In this document: in pieces, positions 26,756-41,700 of the stretch
How positions within the stretch are numbered: the first letter of the stretch is position 1
How the letters are laid out: the number at the start of each line of letters is the position of its first letter
Origin: Marthasterias glacialis
Taxonomy: Eukaryota; Echinodermata; Asteroidea; Forcipulatida; Asteriidae
Direction of reading: 5' to 3'
NCBI GenBank assembly: GCA_911728455.2
Contig: OU452228.1
Span: 9,534,629 to 9,598,628 of the forward strand
Length of the DNA: 64,000 nt
Translations under genes and position numbers: made by a program
The notes under the pieces: model-generated
Databases searched by the model: none
What the model was told of the DNA's origin: nothing
The model's input: only the letters and a program-made list of their open reading frames with translations

Positions 26756-29700
26756 CTAATAATGACAAAGAAAATGCTGATTGATAATCGTACGTGAAAA
26801 GAAAGCAACTTTGTGCATGCAGCAATTCACTTTGAATATTGAGAATTTAATTAAACAGCTCACTGATTTTGATGAGGCATTTTCCCTTGTTCATACAACT
26901 GCTTACCAAAACAATTAGCTAAGCACAAAACATTGGCTTAACCATTTTGATGGATGTAAAAATTGCATCAGGGATCATGAATATAATTTATTGATTCAAA
27001 CCCATGATCCCGCATGCTAGGGAAAATGTCTTAATCGTTGGACCCCCGAGCATGCCCAGTGACAAGAGGCCAGTTTGAGTCCAGTGCCCAATTTCATAGA
27101 GCTGATTAAGCACAAAAAGTTTTTTTTGTTTTATGCCTGAACTCTTTTGCCATCTTTTCATTGTTCTAATTGTCTTTAGGATATGTTTTGTTGTCTCATG
27201 TAGGTGTACCCATTGTCATGTCTTTTGTCTGTTTGTCTTTTGCTGTGTTTCTTTGTCAGGCCATTTCCAACAAGCTTCCGCTCATCAAAACAGCCCCATG
27301 CTCTTGTTCTTATCTCGCTGCGTATTTCAGGTTGATTTTTTCCCTGTTCTAGTTCCTTAGTTTACATGTAAAGGTTGCTAATCCTCATAGCAGTATGGGG
27401 AAAGATGTAAAGTTAAATTGAATTAAATGTGAAATTAAATTGAATTGAATCAAAATTAAATTGTGTTGTAAGCGTGAGCTTTGTATCCTACCCTCAGGTT
27501 GTGGATCATGGCCTCCTGACTGTGAATGGACGTGTGGGCTCCCTGGAGTTGCTCCAATAACTCATTGTTATGACGGCGCAAGTTACGATTGGCTGCCTCC
27601 AGCTTCTGTGTGTCCGTCACCGCCCTGGAGCGCTGGTGGACAGGCGAGGGCGCCATCTCCTCCTGAAGAACGTGGTATTCCACCTCGTAGGCGTGTAATT
27701 GCTTGGAAATATCCAATTGGTAGGCCTTGAAAAAGAAGTCAATCAAAACAATACATCAGACAAGCAACTTTGTTAATGCGAAAAAAGAGGAAATGGCCGA
27801 CCACACTTAACTTTGTACAGTGTTTTTCAGTTTCCTATGGTACCATTATTAAAGGAAAAAAGAGGAAAACAGCTATCAGCTGAAAAGCTGCATGACTGAT
27901 ACAAATAGTGGGTCAGGCCTTGAACTTCACTCTTGAAAGGGCACAGCAGTTTTCTTCTGGTAAGGGGCACATCCATGAGGAAAAATGTAAATTTGCAAAG
28001 GGCACCACAGCAAAAGCACAGGGCACCACAGCAATTGCTGTGGGTGCCGTGGGTTAATTCGAGGCCCGGTGGGTACACTCTCATCAGATTCCGTATCACT
28101 GAGTGCTGAATAAACAAAGACTTTAAAAACGAAGATCTTAAAATCAAGATTTTGGGACACTTCCTAGCTGAAAAAAAAATTAACTGATAAATGAAACATT
28201 GAAAATTGTGTACCAGAATGCACAAAGTTGTGGGGATTTTTATATAATGGAACAAAGGTCCACACAACGTTTTTCAGTATTCAACTTGGTCCCCACAGGG
28301 TAATTCAAAAGAAAAGGGAATAATAGAACAACAATGGCAACTCCCCACAAGACTGTGTGAGCTTGCAAAGTGTATTTCCTGGGAAATGACAGATTAAAAA
28401 ACAAAAAAACAAACAACAACATACAAATCCATTACTATCTGCAGGATGATTGACAACACAAGTATCAGCAATCGTTAATAAGTATGAATTTATTGTGAGG
28501 TTATTCATTGTGATCTTCAAAACATGAACATCTTCCCAATTCATAAAATATTATAAAAACGATGTACCGTTTCAAAATGAGAACTGGTTAAAACATAATT
28601 TTCGTTTTTCGTGAAACTAATTTCTCATCATGAATAGTCATTCGCCAACTTCTTACGAGTCAGCTTTTCAGCTTAAAAACTTACAGTTTATCTTCCTGAA
28701 AAATCAGCAATTCTATCGTTGAACCACTAAAAGTTGTCAATTTGAGACTTGTTTTTCCTGTCAAGTTCTGTCCTCTATCTCTTTAGTTCTGGCCTCTATC
28801 CGTCTTGTATCATTTCTTGTAAGTTCTGTTCCATAGTCCAGTGTTTTGTTTATAAAGACAATTTTCCTGCACTTTGGTCTTTAGACTATGCCTCCATAAC
28901 TCAGTTTTATTTTGATGTGAGCTTTTTTCCCTCATGTAAAGATTAATGAATGAATAAACCATATCCGAGGGCAAGCTTTTTGGCTTGAAACTGATTGCCA
29001 TATTTGGGTCCAGCACATCCCACCCCCCCCCCAAAAAAAAAAAATTTGACACACAAAAACATAAAAGGTTAAGAAAAAACAGGTCATCTATGCTCACAAT
29101 GGTTTAACATACTCTCATCCCCCATACTTTTCTTAAATAATTAATTCTAATCACCTTATTGATGACGTTTTCCATCTGGATAATCCCCAGCATCGGCAGT
29201 GTGTCCTTTAAGAATTCAATGATGGCCTCAAAGCCATCACAGTGTAATAGCAGCTCTTCATGGCTGCCGAGCACGATCAAAGCCACCTTGAAAATCACCT
29301 CAAACCCCTGCAGGAAGATCAGATCTGAAAACGCAGCATAAGGGGGAAAACAGCATGAGCTCTGAGATAACAACTGTTTGCCGATGGAATTACGATACGA
29401 CATTCAAGTTGACACAAACGTAAGTACTGTGTGTAGGGGTACAAGAAAGCTGAGGTCTGAAAGTACAAAACCTTGGGGAAATTATCACCTTTTAGATAAA
29501 AAGTTGTAACAAAATACTGCACTAGAACTTGGACGTAGAATTTACAGCAAACTACCACTTAAAGCCCCAGCTCAACATTGGTAAACCGACTGTAGATGCT
29601 TCCATTCTTTGCACAAATCAAGATATTTGTAATAAAACCAACCTGTGAAAATGTCAGCAGTTCGTTGTTTCGTTTGCGAAAAATGGTAAAATGAAGTAAG

Positions 29701-32700
29701 CATTTTTGTAGGCATTCCTGAAGGCAGAGTTTTCGTCTCCATGAGACGAAAACAAATTTTGTATCTTTCTTAATTTATTTTTTAAAAACGATAACGTTTC
29801 AGGCAGAAATATTTTAAGGAAAGTTTTCTACCACCATTATCTTTATACCACATAAGGTATGTGTAAATCTGTGAACATTTCTGTTTTTCTTCTTACCAAT
29901 GTTGAGCTGGGGCTTTAACAGGGTTCAAGAATTTGGAAAAAGATAGAACCCAAACTGAAACTACACGCATAGAATAGGGGAAATGGTCAGCTTGGAGATA
30001 ACTAGCTCTGATTTCAAGATTATTTTTTGTGTACAGCCAAGAAAATCACAGTTCTAGCGATAGAGCACAGTTTACAAAAAAATGACTTGAGGATACAAGA
30101 CTTTGGTGAAACACAAAGACATCTGAATCCCCCCCCCCCTCAACAGTCAGCGCTGAGATAACAAACTCTTGCCGACAGGATTAGAATGTGAGCTTCCGGT
30201 TGACTTGAGAATGCTTTCTTAGGGTTCCTTGAGGGATGGAATCAAGAAAATAGAAGATCCTTATACTATAAGCGATTATATTGAGTGTGTTGAGTGGTGT
30301 ACCGACACAATGTTGATGTATCAAGGCTGTGACAAACTGCTTAAGAATAAAACGTCGACGCTGTTTGTTTTTATACTGAGAGCTGCATCTAGGCACTTGG
30401 ATGTTTCAAGGACATATTTGATTTCAAAGGAATTTTCACACCTCTTCTATAACGTGTATTATCCATAGATATTTACAGCAAAAAAAAATGGCTAAAAAAT
30501 ACTTTAGTTGGTAGTCTGGACGTTAACCATTTTCTACCAAGAAAAGGAGTTGATTTCAAGAGATGCAGTTATTGACTCAGGGGAAAGAAACAAAGTTCAT
30601 TTAAATTTCTGCCCTTATTATTACATCTTGTATTTCTCTGTTAATGTATTTCTCTGTTTACAAAAGTTAGATCTTTTATTTGTGACGCCCCACGCCAAAA
30701 CCAGCAACTTCTTCAAAATATTGAAATGACATTATAAGTGAAAACAACTGAAACGTCAGCCATGATATCGATGCGATATGGTGCCGTTAACAGTCTGCAT
30801 AATGCGAAATACTGACATTATACATGTAGGCCCTAATAAGGTGTTACTTGAAATCTCTTGTTACCCATCTATTTGATGAGTAAGTAAACCCCGTTTGGAG
30901 TTTTGTCACAGAGCGTCAACATTCATTTCTCATGCAACTTACCAAACACCTTTGCAACGAACCCCAGGGGAAACTGAGACGCAAAGAGGGTGAGGAACCA
31001 GGGTGCTGCGTAGAGGGACGGACCGATCTCATTCTGCTCCAGATGGTCATACAGACGCTTGTGGAAGTCATGGAGCAGACGAGACAGCTGGTACATCTGA
31101 ATCTAAATATTGATGTAATTAGCATGATTAGAACGGTGTGTGTTGCAGGTGTCTGTTGTATTGCAATGGAGGGGGGGGATCTACAATATTACTCATCTAT
31201 TTAGCTTACATTAGCCACTACTTTGTAACACCTTGTCTTGTGACTGCTGTGGAAAATAAATTATCAAACATACAGGTATGTTTAAGAATGCGTAAGGTGT
31301 GGAGACAGTGGTGAGCAAGTTTGGCAATGCTCATACGGAAAAAACACAGTCTGCATCTACAAACTACCAAATCAAATATGGTTCACATCGTTATAATTAA
31401 TGACCTCTGAACCCAATTTCATAGAGCTACTTCAGCACAAAAATAGCTAAGCATAAACTAAATTGCTTATCAGAATAAGGTTACCAGCCAAAATATCATG
31501 TCACATGTACCATTTGTGACTGGTATCCTGCTCCTTTTTGGATAGCAGAAAATTATTAGGCAATATTTCCTGCCTTAAGTAGCTCTATGAAATTTGGCCC
31601 TGGTGTGACAGTAAACAATACGAAAAAAGGAGTTATTTGGGGAAAATAAACAAAAATTAAACACAGCTAAGAATTACATCACAAATATGAAGAAGAACTC
31701 TTCAAAAGATGTACACCCGTAAATTATACGCAGAGTATTTGGATATCAAAGAAAAACAAGTTCAATTGATGTAATAATTGCGTCAGGGAAAATAGAAAAT
31801 TATTTTTGTTTTACCCTTACACCACCTGGGCAGCCTGTGGAAAGCACTAAGTGCATATCCCACATCGGTGTAAGGGTAAAGCCAAAATAATAATATGAAG
31901 AAGTTTGCAAAGATGTTACCAGCTGATTCATAATAATGATCATTGGTTTTAGATGGCTCCCTGCTCACATTGGCTCGGCAGATAAAATCTAATCCGCATT
32001 ATTTTCTGCTCTGGAGATTTACAAAAGTGGGCCCTTGGTCACATGCAATGCAAGAGTACAAGCACCCACCATGTATATGCCATGATGCTTCACCGCATGG
32101 ATGGTCTGATCTACGCGGACAGAAAATAAACAGCTAGATTTTCTCTGCTGTGTGCACATTGACAGTGCAAATACCCACCGGTGACGGGGCAGGAGGTAGC
32201 CAATGTATACAGTGTGCATGCATGGAATACAGTACACGTAGTTGGTGTTGTATCATAGGGTAAATGAGCCATGGGTACATCACTTATGCATGGCAAAGCC
32301 AATCATTCCTGCCATCATTAGTCTTTTTGTTTATATTTGTTTTGGTTTATTCTCCAAGGGAGAACTTTAGTTACACGACTAGACTGCCTCATAAAATGAA
32401 AGTGGTAGTATACTACAATAGATCATAAAGAAAGGAGGTTTGAGTCTTGGGTTTGTCAGAAGAATTCTTAACACTAACCTGCAACGCAATCATGTCTGGC
32501 TTGTACTGTCTACGGAAGCCCAGTGAGAACATAAGATAAACTAGCATCTCAAATGACTGTTCCTCATCCATCTGTCAACGACACATAAGTACACCGAATA
32601 AGAAACCACCCAAATCTTACACATTTGGTGCAACTCAACTAAATCACAAATTCGTCCCTCTCACCCCAAATATCGTTAAGAGGTAATACTTACAATCAAA

Positions 32701-35700
32701 TCAAGTTGTATGTCCTATTTTTATAATTGACATTGCCAAAAACATTTCATAAAAGAAAATTCATAAATATCATTGGAAAGCTTCCTTCTTCAAACATGCT
32801 TTACTCTTACTTTAAAAAAATTACAGCTTTTTTTATTCTGAAAAGGTCATGCGTCCTGTTCCTTGATTTGTATTTATCTTGTTCAAGGCAAATTCACAAA
32901 GAAATTGTAATAAATAAATGTATGTGTGTTTTGTTTGTTTTGGGGTTTTTTTTTGGTCTAGGAAAGGACAACCTGACGATTAATTTCTTGTGAGATGGAT
33001 TTGTAGTGTGCACATCAACCATGAATAACGTCATCCTATAGAACTCCCTATCGGGTGACTCACGTGCATCAGCAGCACCCCGGCAACAAAGCTTAGCCCC
33101 TGGCAGTAACCCACGTCCGTGTCCAACAGGGAATACGCCTTCAGCAGGTTGAAAAGTGAGAGCTGTCCCCGGCCGAGGGGATTGGCAAAATACGGATGAG
33201 TTGGAAAGGTTCGACCTGAAACGCGAGATGGAAATGATGGAAATCGTCATCGGAGTTCAGCGTAATTGATGCTCGTGAGAAGAAGAAAAAACCATATCAC
33301 TTACCCGATGGGTCTTGTAATGTTATCTAACATGTATGGTGCTGTATGGAGAATTTTAACAATACACTTTACACGGAATACTGTTGTGGAACACGTCATA
33401 CAGCACTACACATAAATGCTTGCATGGTTTGTGCCAGGCAGTTTTTCCTAAGTAAAGGGCAATTCTACGAAGGAAGTTTCCATATCCACTGAAACATTTT
33501 CAAGGGGCATGAAGGCAATGTGAAATTGTGCTTTGGTGAAACACCAGGCCTGCATTTACTTCACTGTAAGGTTGTTTTTGAAGTGGACAACAGGGATTTC
33601 CAAATAGCTAATCCTTGTTATTCAAAGAAGAGGGATTTACGGAAAATGTTCTGACAACCACTTTTTTCACTTTGGGGGGTAGTATTTTTATAACCTTGCT
33701 TGATGCAAAGCTTTATCTTACGGTGTTTATCTGAACTCAGACAAATGTCATTTTGTAGATACAATGACCAAGTAAGTAGTAATTTTGTAGTTCCAGGCAA
33801 GCACATGTAATAGTTTTCTAGATGCTTTCATGTAGTCATTTTGTAGGTACATGGATGTAGTAATTTTGTAGGTACATGGGTGTAGTAATTTTGCAGGTAT
33901 ACATGTAGTACTACCCTCTGTGTACATGTATGTAGTCATTTTGTATGCAGTTATTTTGTATGTCACAAAAAATCACTCATTTCGTCATTTAAAAGCATTT
34001 CTTTTGACAGAAACAAGTAATTCTGAAAGGGCCTTGAGACACTGCCAAATGTGTGAAAGGCTAGTCCCACAATTCTTTGGGGGGCATACATAAATCCTCA
34101 GAGAAATTAGCTCAATGCATTTCCTATAGAGCTTCTGGCATTCCTTGGAGCCAGTTTGTGTAAAGTAAGTGTGGCGTACAGTCACTCTTACAAACAGGAT
34201 AATGCTAGGCTGTAATATGGTTTCATTTGGAATGCATCCATTAAACAATACACAGCATCATCATTCAGTATTGCTCAAATGGTTAGAAACTGTAGTCATA
34301 AATACACTATGGCCTGTGTCTACAAGATGTATGCATTACATGTGGTACATGCAACAAAAAGGTATGTAGGATTGTGACAATTACTCTACCATTCAAAAAA
34401 CAGGCAGTTGTGGGGTTTTGAAGGATCAGTCAACTACCAAATGGAACTACCCGTCAAATGTTACGCTTATGTCAGTGCGTGATTATGACAGAGATTCATT
34501 ATCCTCACTCACCTAGATCAATGAGTATGGCATGTTGGTGAATGGTTAACTGTTTGAGTAGCTCCTTATAGGGTTTGTGCTCAGGTATCTTGGCGCTCAC
34601 AACACAGCCGCTCAGCTTCTGCTGCTCACAGATCAACTGCCATATCTCTCCCCTCCTACTCTTTGGTATACCTTTGCCAAAGACAAACCAAAACAGACAC
34701 TGATTACAAATCCAAAGATCTGGACCCAATTTTATAAAGCTGTTCCGAAAAAAATAATGCTTACAAACTTTTATTTATTAAGACAAATTAGCAGGGAACC
34801 AGTTACAAGTAATTGAAATTACACAGTACTTTGGATGGTAACCCAATTCTGCTAAGCGATAACCTTCTGTGCTTAGCAAACTAATGAAATCCGAGGCCAG
34901 TTTACGCAAAGTGCTGAACTGAGATGTTGCACAACAGAAATAGGTTACCAGCCAGCATAGCATGTAATGAAAATTGTGACTATATGTAGTTCCCCGCAAT
35001 ATTTTGTAAAGTTGACAAGTTCAATAAGCAGCATTCTCTGCTTTGCATTTGGCACATGGCCCAATTTCATAAAACTGTTTACCGGTAAGCACAGAGTTGT
35101 GCTTGCTGTAGCAGAAAAACATGCAGAAGCAAACGTGTATGTCATAAACGATCGATTGTGGGCGTTCACAATGGATTTGCACTGTTGTGCCACTCATCTA
35201 CTTACAAGAACCGCCGGCAAGCTAGCGTGCCTTTTGCTTTGCCAACGGTTAGCAGTGTTTATGAAACTGTCATGTGCCAGGTAAAATGACAAGTTTCCGG
35301 TAATAAAAGGGCGTAAGCAAATGATGTGAATTTTTTGTTTCAAGAAAACTGAGTGGGAAAGTTTTATCATTTTTTTGCGATTCAAAAGTTTATATATTAT
35401 GGTTATTATTATGGTTAAATTCTGCATGGGAATGGGAAAAAATGTCTTTGGGTTAATTCTAGCAACATAAATGTAACAATAATGCCATATATTTCATGTC
35501 AGGGGCCATTTTATTGCTTACGCCCTTTTAATACTGGGACGAAACACCCGGCAAAAGGGCGTGAGGCCTTACACCCTTTTACCAAGCACATGACGAAATA
35601 GAAACTGTGCTAAGTATTGCTCTGTAAGCATAAAACGTCTGCTTACAAGCTTTATGAAATTTGCGGCCAGATCTACAGTTTATAACTGAAAAAAATGTCT

Positions 35701-38700
35701 TCAGCTATTGTCTGATGGCAATGTGTGATTTGGTAGTGGTAAGTATGTACTATTCCCCTGACGATTTCATTGGTCATTGAGGCACATTCATTATTAGCTA
35801 CCTACCTTGTCTGAAGGTATTATTCATCTCATCTCGAGTCAGTCGGAAATTACTCCTATTAGGTCTGCTTAAGATCTTCTCCCAGGTTATCGTCACCTCC
35901 TTCAGACATGGTGTGATCTCCTCATAGTCTAGCTTGATCCGCTTCTCGTGGGCAGCGTCTTGCCGAGCTGTGATGGTCAACAACAATGGGACTAAGTATA
36001 ACAACAGACCTGACTAGTTCTATACTAGCAATAAAAATAGAAGTCATTTATTAGTCTCTTTTTAGCTAATGTATCAAAGCACCTTACACTATTACTGTTT
36101 ATTGGACCTTAAGTATTCCGAAACATCCTCAACTCCTTTGGGGTATGCAGCACCGGCAACAATCTCTACCCTCACAGTTACCCATTTACACCTGGGATTT
36201 GAATCCACACTCCATCAAAACGATTAGTGGGATAGAGTAGTAGGAAGGACGTGTTTATATTACACGAAACTGATGGACAAAAAGCAGTTATTTTTTGTGT
36301 GTAAAAGCTGGGAATATGTTTAGCAGCTCACATGCAATTTGACAGATGATGCTTGTGCCTTCCAAGTTTTGCTAAGAAAATAATATTAGGAAATAATATC
36401 ATTTAGCCTTTGAGAAAGACTCTGCCAGGGTCAAAACGTGAGGCCATTAACAATTTTTGTTATATTTATTTATACCATAGGCCATTTTGGTTGGCAAGCA
36501 GTTTGCAACAGCTAATTCTATTTTTACATTGAAATAATATTTAGTTAGATAACTTTTCAGGTGAGACCTGCATCCTCCTGCCACCACATTTGCTCAGTTA
36601 CCCAGTATTCAATAACCATAGTGACAACTTATTCTTATCATATTAGAAAATGGTCTGGACTATTTTTCCTTCCTGTCTCAGTTTTGTTAACACTTATTGG
36701 AATGGGAGAAATACAAAATGGCTGCATCAAGATGTTGGTCTATAGACTTTCACCATGCTGAAACTTTATACTGTCATGTTTCCTGTATCCCATAGTAATA
36801 AGGAAGACTGATTCTCATAACGGAGGGGCCCGACTCGGAAAGCGATCTTAATCACTATATTAGCCAAAAACCCCAGGAAAGAAGACAAGGAAGGAAGTTT
36901 CAGCTTCAGATGTGGGAGGAATACCCCACAGAAATATTCCAGGGAAAACCCACTCAATCTGATAGGAACTGAAAAACCCACTCCACATAGTGCCCCAGGC
37001 GGGATTCGAACAGGGGTCCTAGAGGTGGAAGGCGAGGAAAGATACTACTACGCCAACCCTACCACCCACGTTGTCTGTCTGTGTCTGCTCTAAGGCAAAT
37101 CATGCACGCTGCCATTTAGCTGTGATGGTAAATTTCAGCTTTCCCATTGGTTGATGTGGTTAACTTTGCCACAGGGTATTGATATTTTATGTCCGCAGCA
37201 GCTGCCATAGAGGGCAAGCAGAGCAGCGTGCACAGCAGACACACAAGACAATTGAGCTCGGCATTCTACGAGTTCTACATCTATGTTCCCTCAGTCTCAC
37301 CTTGCAAGTTTCTGTTCTCCTTGTCCATACGGATCAGTAATATCTGCTCCCTGATGGCTTTCTTCCACAGATCACAGATCTGTTGCTTAGAGCTGAACCT
37401 CTTTGGTCTTGGCAAACTCTCCTGCCTCTCCAACCCTCGGATGGATGGCACCCCCTCATTTTCAAATACATCTTCCTCCACTTCCTCATTAATATCTGTC
37501 ACTGTAAGTACATGTAAATGATTTCAATTTAACACAGCACAATTGTTTGGCAAAACGAAAACTATTCTCCATCCCTCAATGCGAGAGAGGAGTGATCCAT
37601 GAAGCCCCGTCTACTATAGCAACTGTCTATCAACAGCGCCCTCGTGGGTAGCATATACAACATATGCGTCTTGCTCTGCCATGCCCAACATGCAAAAGAC
37701 ACAATCCAAATGGCAGAAACTTGTTTGTTTTTTCATAATGAGATTTTGACGTGTCAGACTTTTGGATGAGTGTTCAGAGTTGTGATTGGCCAATACGCAT
37801 TACGGGGCAGAGCTTCACGGATCGGTCTAACCATTCAAAACCATTTTGGTACACCTGCTGTTTCTAGGAATCAAGCAGACCCCCTCTAGCCAATGGGCAA
37901 GCCCAGTGGTTGAAACAATTACTCCAGAATGCAAAGGGTCGAATCTCACGAATGCCAGTACAATTTTGAAGTCCTACATATTCTAAGTTTAATATTAATG
38001 CAAAAGAATGTGTGTCTTAAATAAGTTACTCTGGTGAAATTTGCATCAAGTGAGGTAGATTTGTAATGCAATATCTCTCTCAATTGAATTCCAAAACAAA
38101 ACAATTTCCATTGTAAAACAAGTAACTCATAAAATAGTAGACTCATTTTATATTTATATGTAAACAACTAATTTGAACAGGTGTTTTTTTTTCTTCATAT
38201 GATAAATGTCTTGCACACAACCTATGTCTCAATTGATTAACTCATTGAAAACAAAAGAATAAGTTCTTCAGTAATATACCTCGCCCATGGTTCAACTGAG
38301 CTTCTGATTTTTTTTAAGTGTCCAAAATCCTGTAAGTGTAAGATAATTCCACTCTGAGCCACGTCTGCTTCACTGAAATCGGCTTCAATGATAATCCGAA
38401 ACCCATAGGAAATATATCAAACTCGTTTTTGTCTTTGAGGAGTACACATGTGATTGACCATGATTGACTTTCAGATACATTTTGCAAAGACTCAGTTTCT
38501 GTCACGGAACGATAAAACGAGTGTTTTGAGGGGCAACATTACACATAAACATACTGCCAGCTTTGGAACTGGCATCCAAGCAGATGTGTGTGTGCAAAAG
38601 ATGCACGTGCTGCAGATGCACATGAGGTGACGTACTGACAGGATTTAAACTCCTTGTTTTTCAAAAGCATGTACACAGACTCATGAGAAAACTGTCAGCC

Positions 38701-41700
38701 TGAAAATTCACAACTAACTTCAATCCCCAAACTGATTTACTGACTTTTTAAAGGAATATCTCTAAACTATATACACCTAAAAGTGAAACAGAAGGGTTAA
38801 GATTTGAGATTTATTCATGAGAAGTGTGTTACTTTAAATTATAAATCGAAACTATCTTTAATTCATTCAATTAAATAGTTTGTGTCTCAGGGCAGTAATG
38901 CAATGTCTCTATTTTGAAATTGACATTTGATATAATTTATTTCATTAAGCTGTTTGTTTGTCGTGACCAGGATAGACCCATCGCACAGGCCGCCACCGCT
39001 GAGATCAAACAGGGAAAACAAGCACGTGTGTATACGCGCCACACACAACTTCCTGCCAATGAAGGGTCTTCCTTTGACCTCAGTGAGGGCGCTGTTCAGG
39101 CGTGTGACATCATATGTTAGAGGTCAATACCTTGTCCGTGCTTTGATTCGCTGATCGGCGTGACCACACGGTTGAAGATCTGTTGCCTCCATGACATCCT
39201 ACGAGCTGTGGATGCTCCTGGGTGAGGACTGTAAGGGCTTAGTGTCAGGGTCTGTGGTCTGTCATCATAGAATGCGCTACTCGTTCTGGATACAAAAGAA
39301 TGAGAAAAACCATATCAGACAGGTCTTGCAAAACAGGAAAGATAATGTGGTCTGTCTGGTTACTCCAACCGATTTGCCTAGCCACCGTAGGTTACAAGCG
39401 AGCCGCCAAGCATGACCACCTCGCTATCATGGTACCATGATAGAGCATCCACTCATTAAGTGAGGAGGATTGTGCTATCATGATACAAGATCATCTCGCT
39501 TATAAGCTACGGAGGCTATCATGATACGTGACCGCCTCACTTATAAAACAAATTCCCCTTAATGATAGTGTCGTGGACGAGCTGTCTAGTGCACTGGACT
39601 AAAGTTCTGGTGTTGTCAGAGTGTGAATTTGGTTACCAATTATGGCTTAACCATAGTTCCTTCGTCCCTCAGATGGGTATATAGGTCCCGTGTATTGTGC
39701 AATGTAAAAAACAAACAAAGAAAAACCAAAACAGTACACTCATTAAGAGATTTACAGAAGGGGTTTGCCCAGATGTTTCTGGCATGTTGGGCCAACAGAT
39801 TGGGCCACATCACCTCGTAAACTCTCAGAAGGTGCTATACAAATGGGTCTCATAATTCAAACATAGCTCCGCATACCTGTCATTAAAATAGTTAGCGCTT
39901 TGAGACGCCTATAGGATTTGATAAAGTGCGAAACAAGAACTTTGAAAAATAATATTAAAATGAATACTTTTGAAATTTAGGCAACTTTCAGACCTAATTT
40001 TTTGGACCTCTTTAATTCAAATAGCTTCCACAAACATGTTTGTTCAATTCGTTCCCAAGCAAAAAAAAAAAAAAAAAAGAAAAAAAAGAAAAAGAGAAAT
40101 TTGCAAATTTTCCTTTTCCTTTTCCAGGTGTTTATTTAATATCCCTTCAGATTTGTTTTTCTTTTGAATGCTAACAGACTTTCCTCTTAAACTGCTATTA
40201 CAAACACGTTTATTATCATAATTGGTTTCTTTGAAGTGTTTGTTCATTTAGAAAACAGTGCCCTCGAGCAATGAATCTCAACACTACTACGCTGTACTTT
40301 GTAAACAAACAGACCTGAAGAAGGAAAAAAAACATGGGATTCTTGTTCTCGAGGGAACACGTAGCTCTCCATATCAATAGGCACACAGTCACCGTGACAT
40401 TTTGATTAGACCTTCAGATTTTCCACAAAATTTATACTACTCAAGTAGAGTGACATTCTTCATCTAATCTTTATTGTATCCATAGCCCTTGGTAAAGACC
40501 CCAGTAAGATCTCCTTGTTTGAGAAAAACATGTTTTTTGAAAGCCTTCCCAAGTTTTAGAAGACGCTGTTGAAATACATCAACACACAGCAATTTCTTAG
40601 TAAAGCTGAACCCCCGCTTAGTGGCAGTTATGACTGCAGGCCTAAACATCAATCCAACACAATGTATTGAGAAATGGAGCTATTAGTTTCCATAGTGATT
40701 TGTGGGTATATATCCACCACCTTCCAGCATTTGTCATGGTGTGGCGTGAACAGGACAGGGGGTGTAGCCAGGGCATTTTCTTCAGGAGGGTGAATGGAAG
40801 CCAATTTGCTGACTGTCATTTCCTTTCAGGGGGTGGATGTGAAAGCCAGTTTGCCAGCTAGGCAAATAACCAATATTTTCCACTACATGTATCTAAAAGA
40901 AGACTAGTGTACCCAGCACAAAATCCCAAGTTCAATAATGTCAATTGCTTGTGTGCTTAAAGAAACAACAATATTTTTTTCAGTCTGCAAACTTACTGAA
41001 TTTTAGTCTGGGTGCCTTTGTTCTTTTTTGGTTTGATTGCCAAGTGAGGCTCAAAATGCAGACTTTATGCATGAACTGGGATTGAGGGCTCTTTTTAACA
41101 TCCATAATTGGATTATGGCTTAGGTAATAGCCTCTGCTTTTATAACCAGAAGTTAATTTTATTCTAATGTCTTGAAAAGTGAGAAAACAAAATACAGATC
41201 CCCCCTCCCTCCGTCAGTTACAGAATCACCCACCACTCTCAGAAAGCATACCACTGTTTTATCCTTATTTTTAAAGAGTAAGACCCATCTTAATCTACAA
41301 ATCATAGATATTCTCTTGTGTGTCTTTGTCATTCTGTTTACTTCTTAAAGTATCATGTACCCGTTGGAAATTTGGTGATCTATAAATTCTACATGTATTA
41401 TTATTACAATTATTGAAAGAAATTGTACCTTGACAGCGGCATCTTGCGCATTGGGGCTGGCTTCTGCACCGCTTGAAGAGCCGTCTTAGCTGTCTGTGGA
41501 TACTGAAAGCTACTTTCCGGGGGTGGGGTCTTGGGCGATGGTGAAGGCGTGTCACCGAGAGTTTTACTGCGAGGGCGTGTCATTGGGGATACCATGAACT
41601 CCGGTAGGCTGTCCTGTTTGCACATGATGGGGCTAGGTCGGCGGGGCCGATCTTGACTGTTGGGTGGGGTGGGGATGTCGTCCATGTTGAACTTCTGGGG

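Noticed and set aside
26361..26759. 132-codon plus-strand open frame
   Set aside because: Antisense shadow of the terminal TBC1D4 exon.
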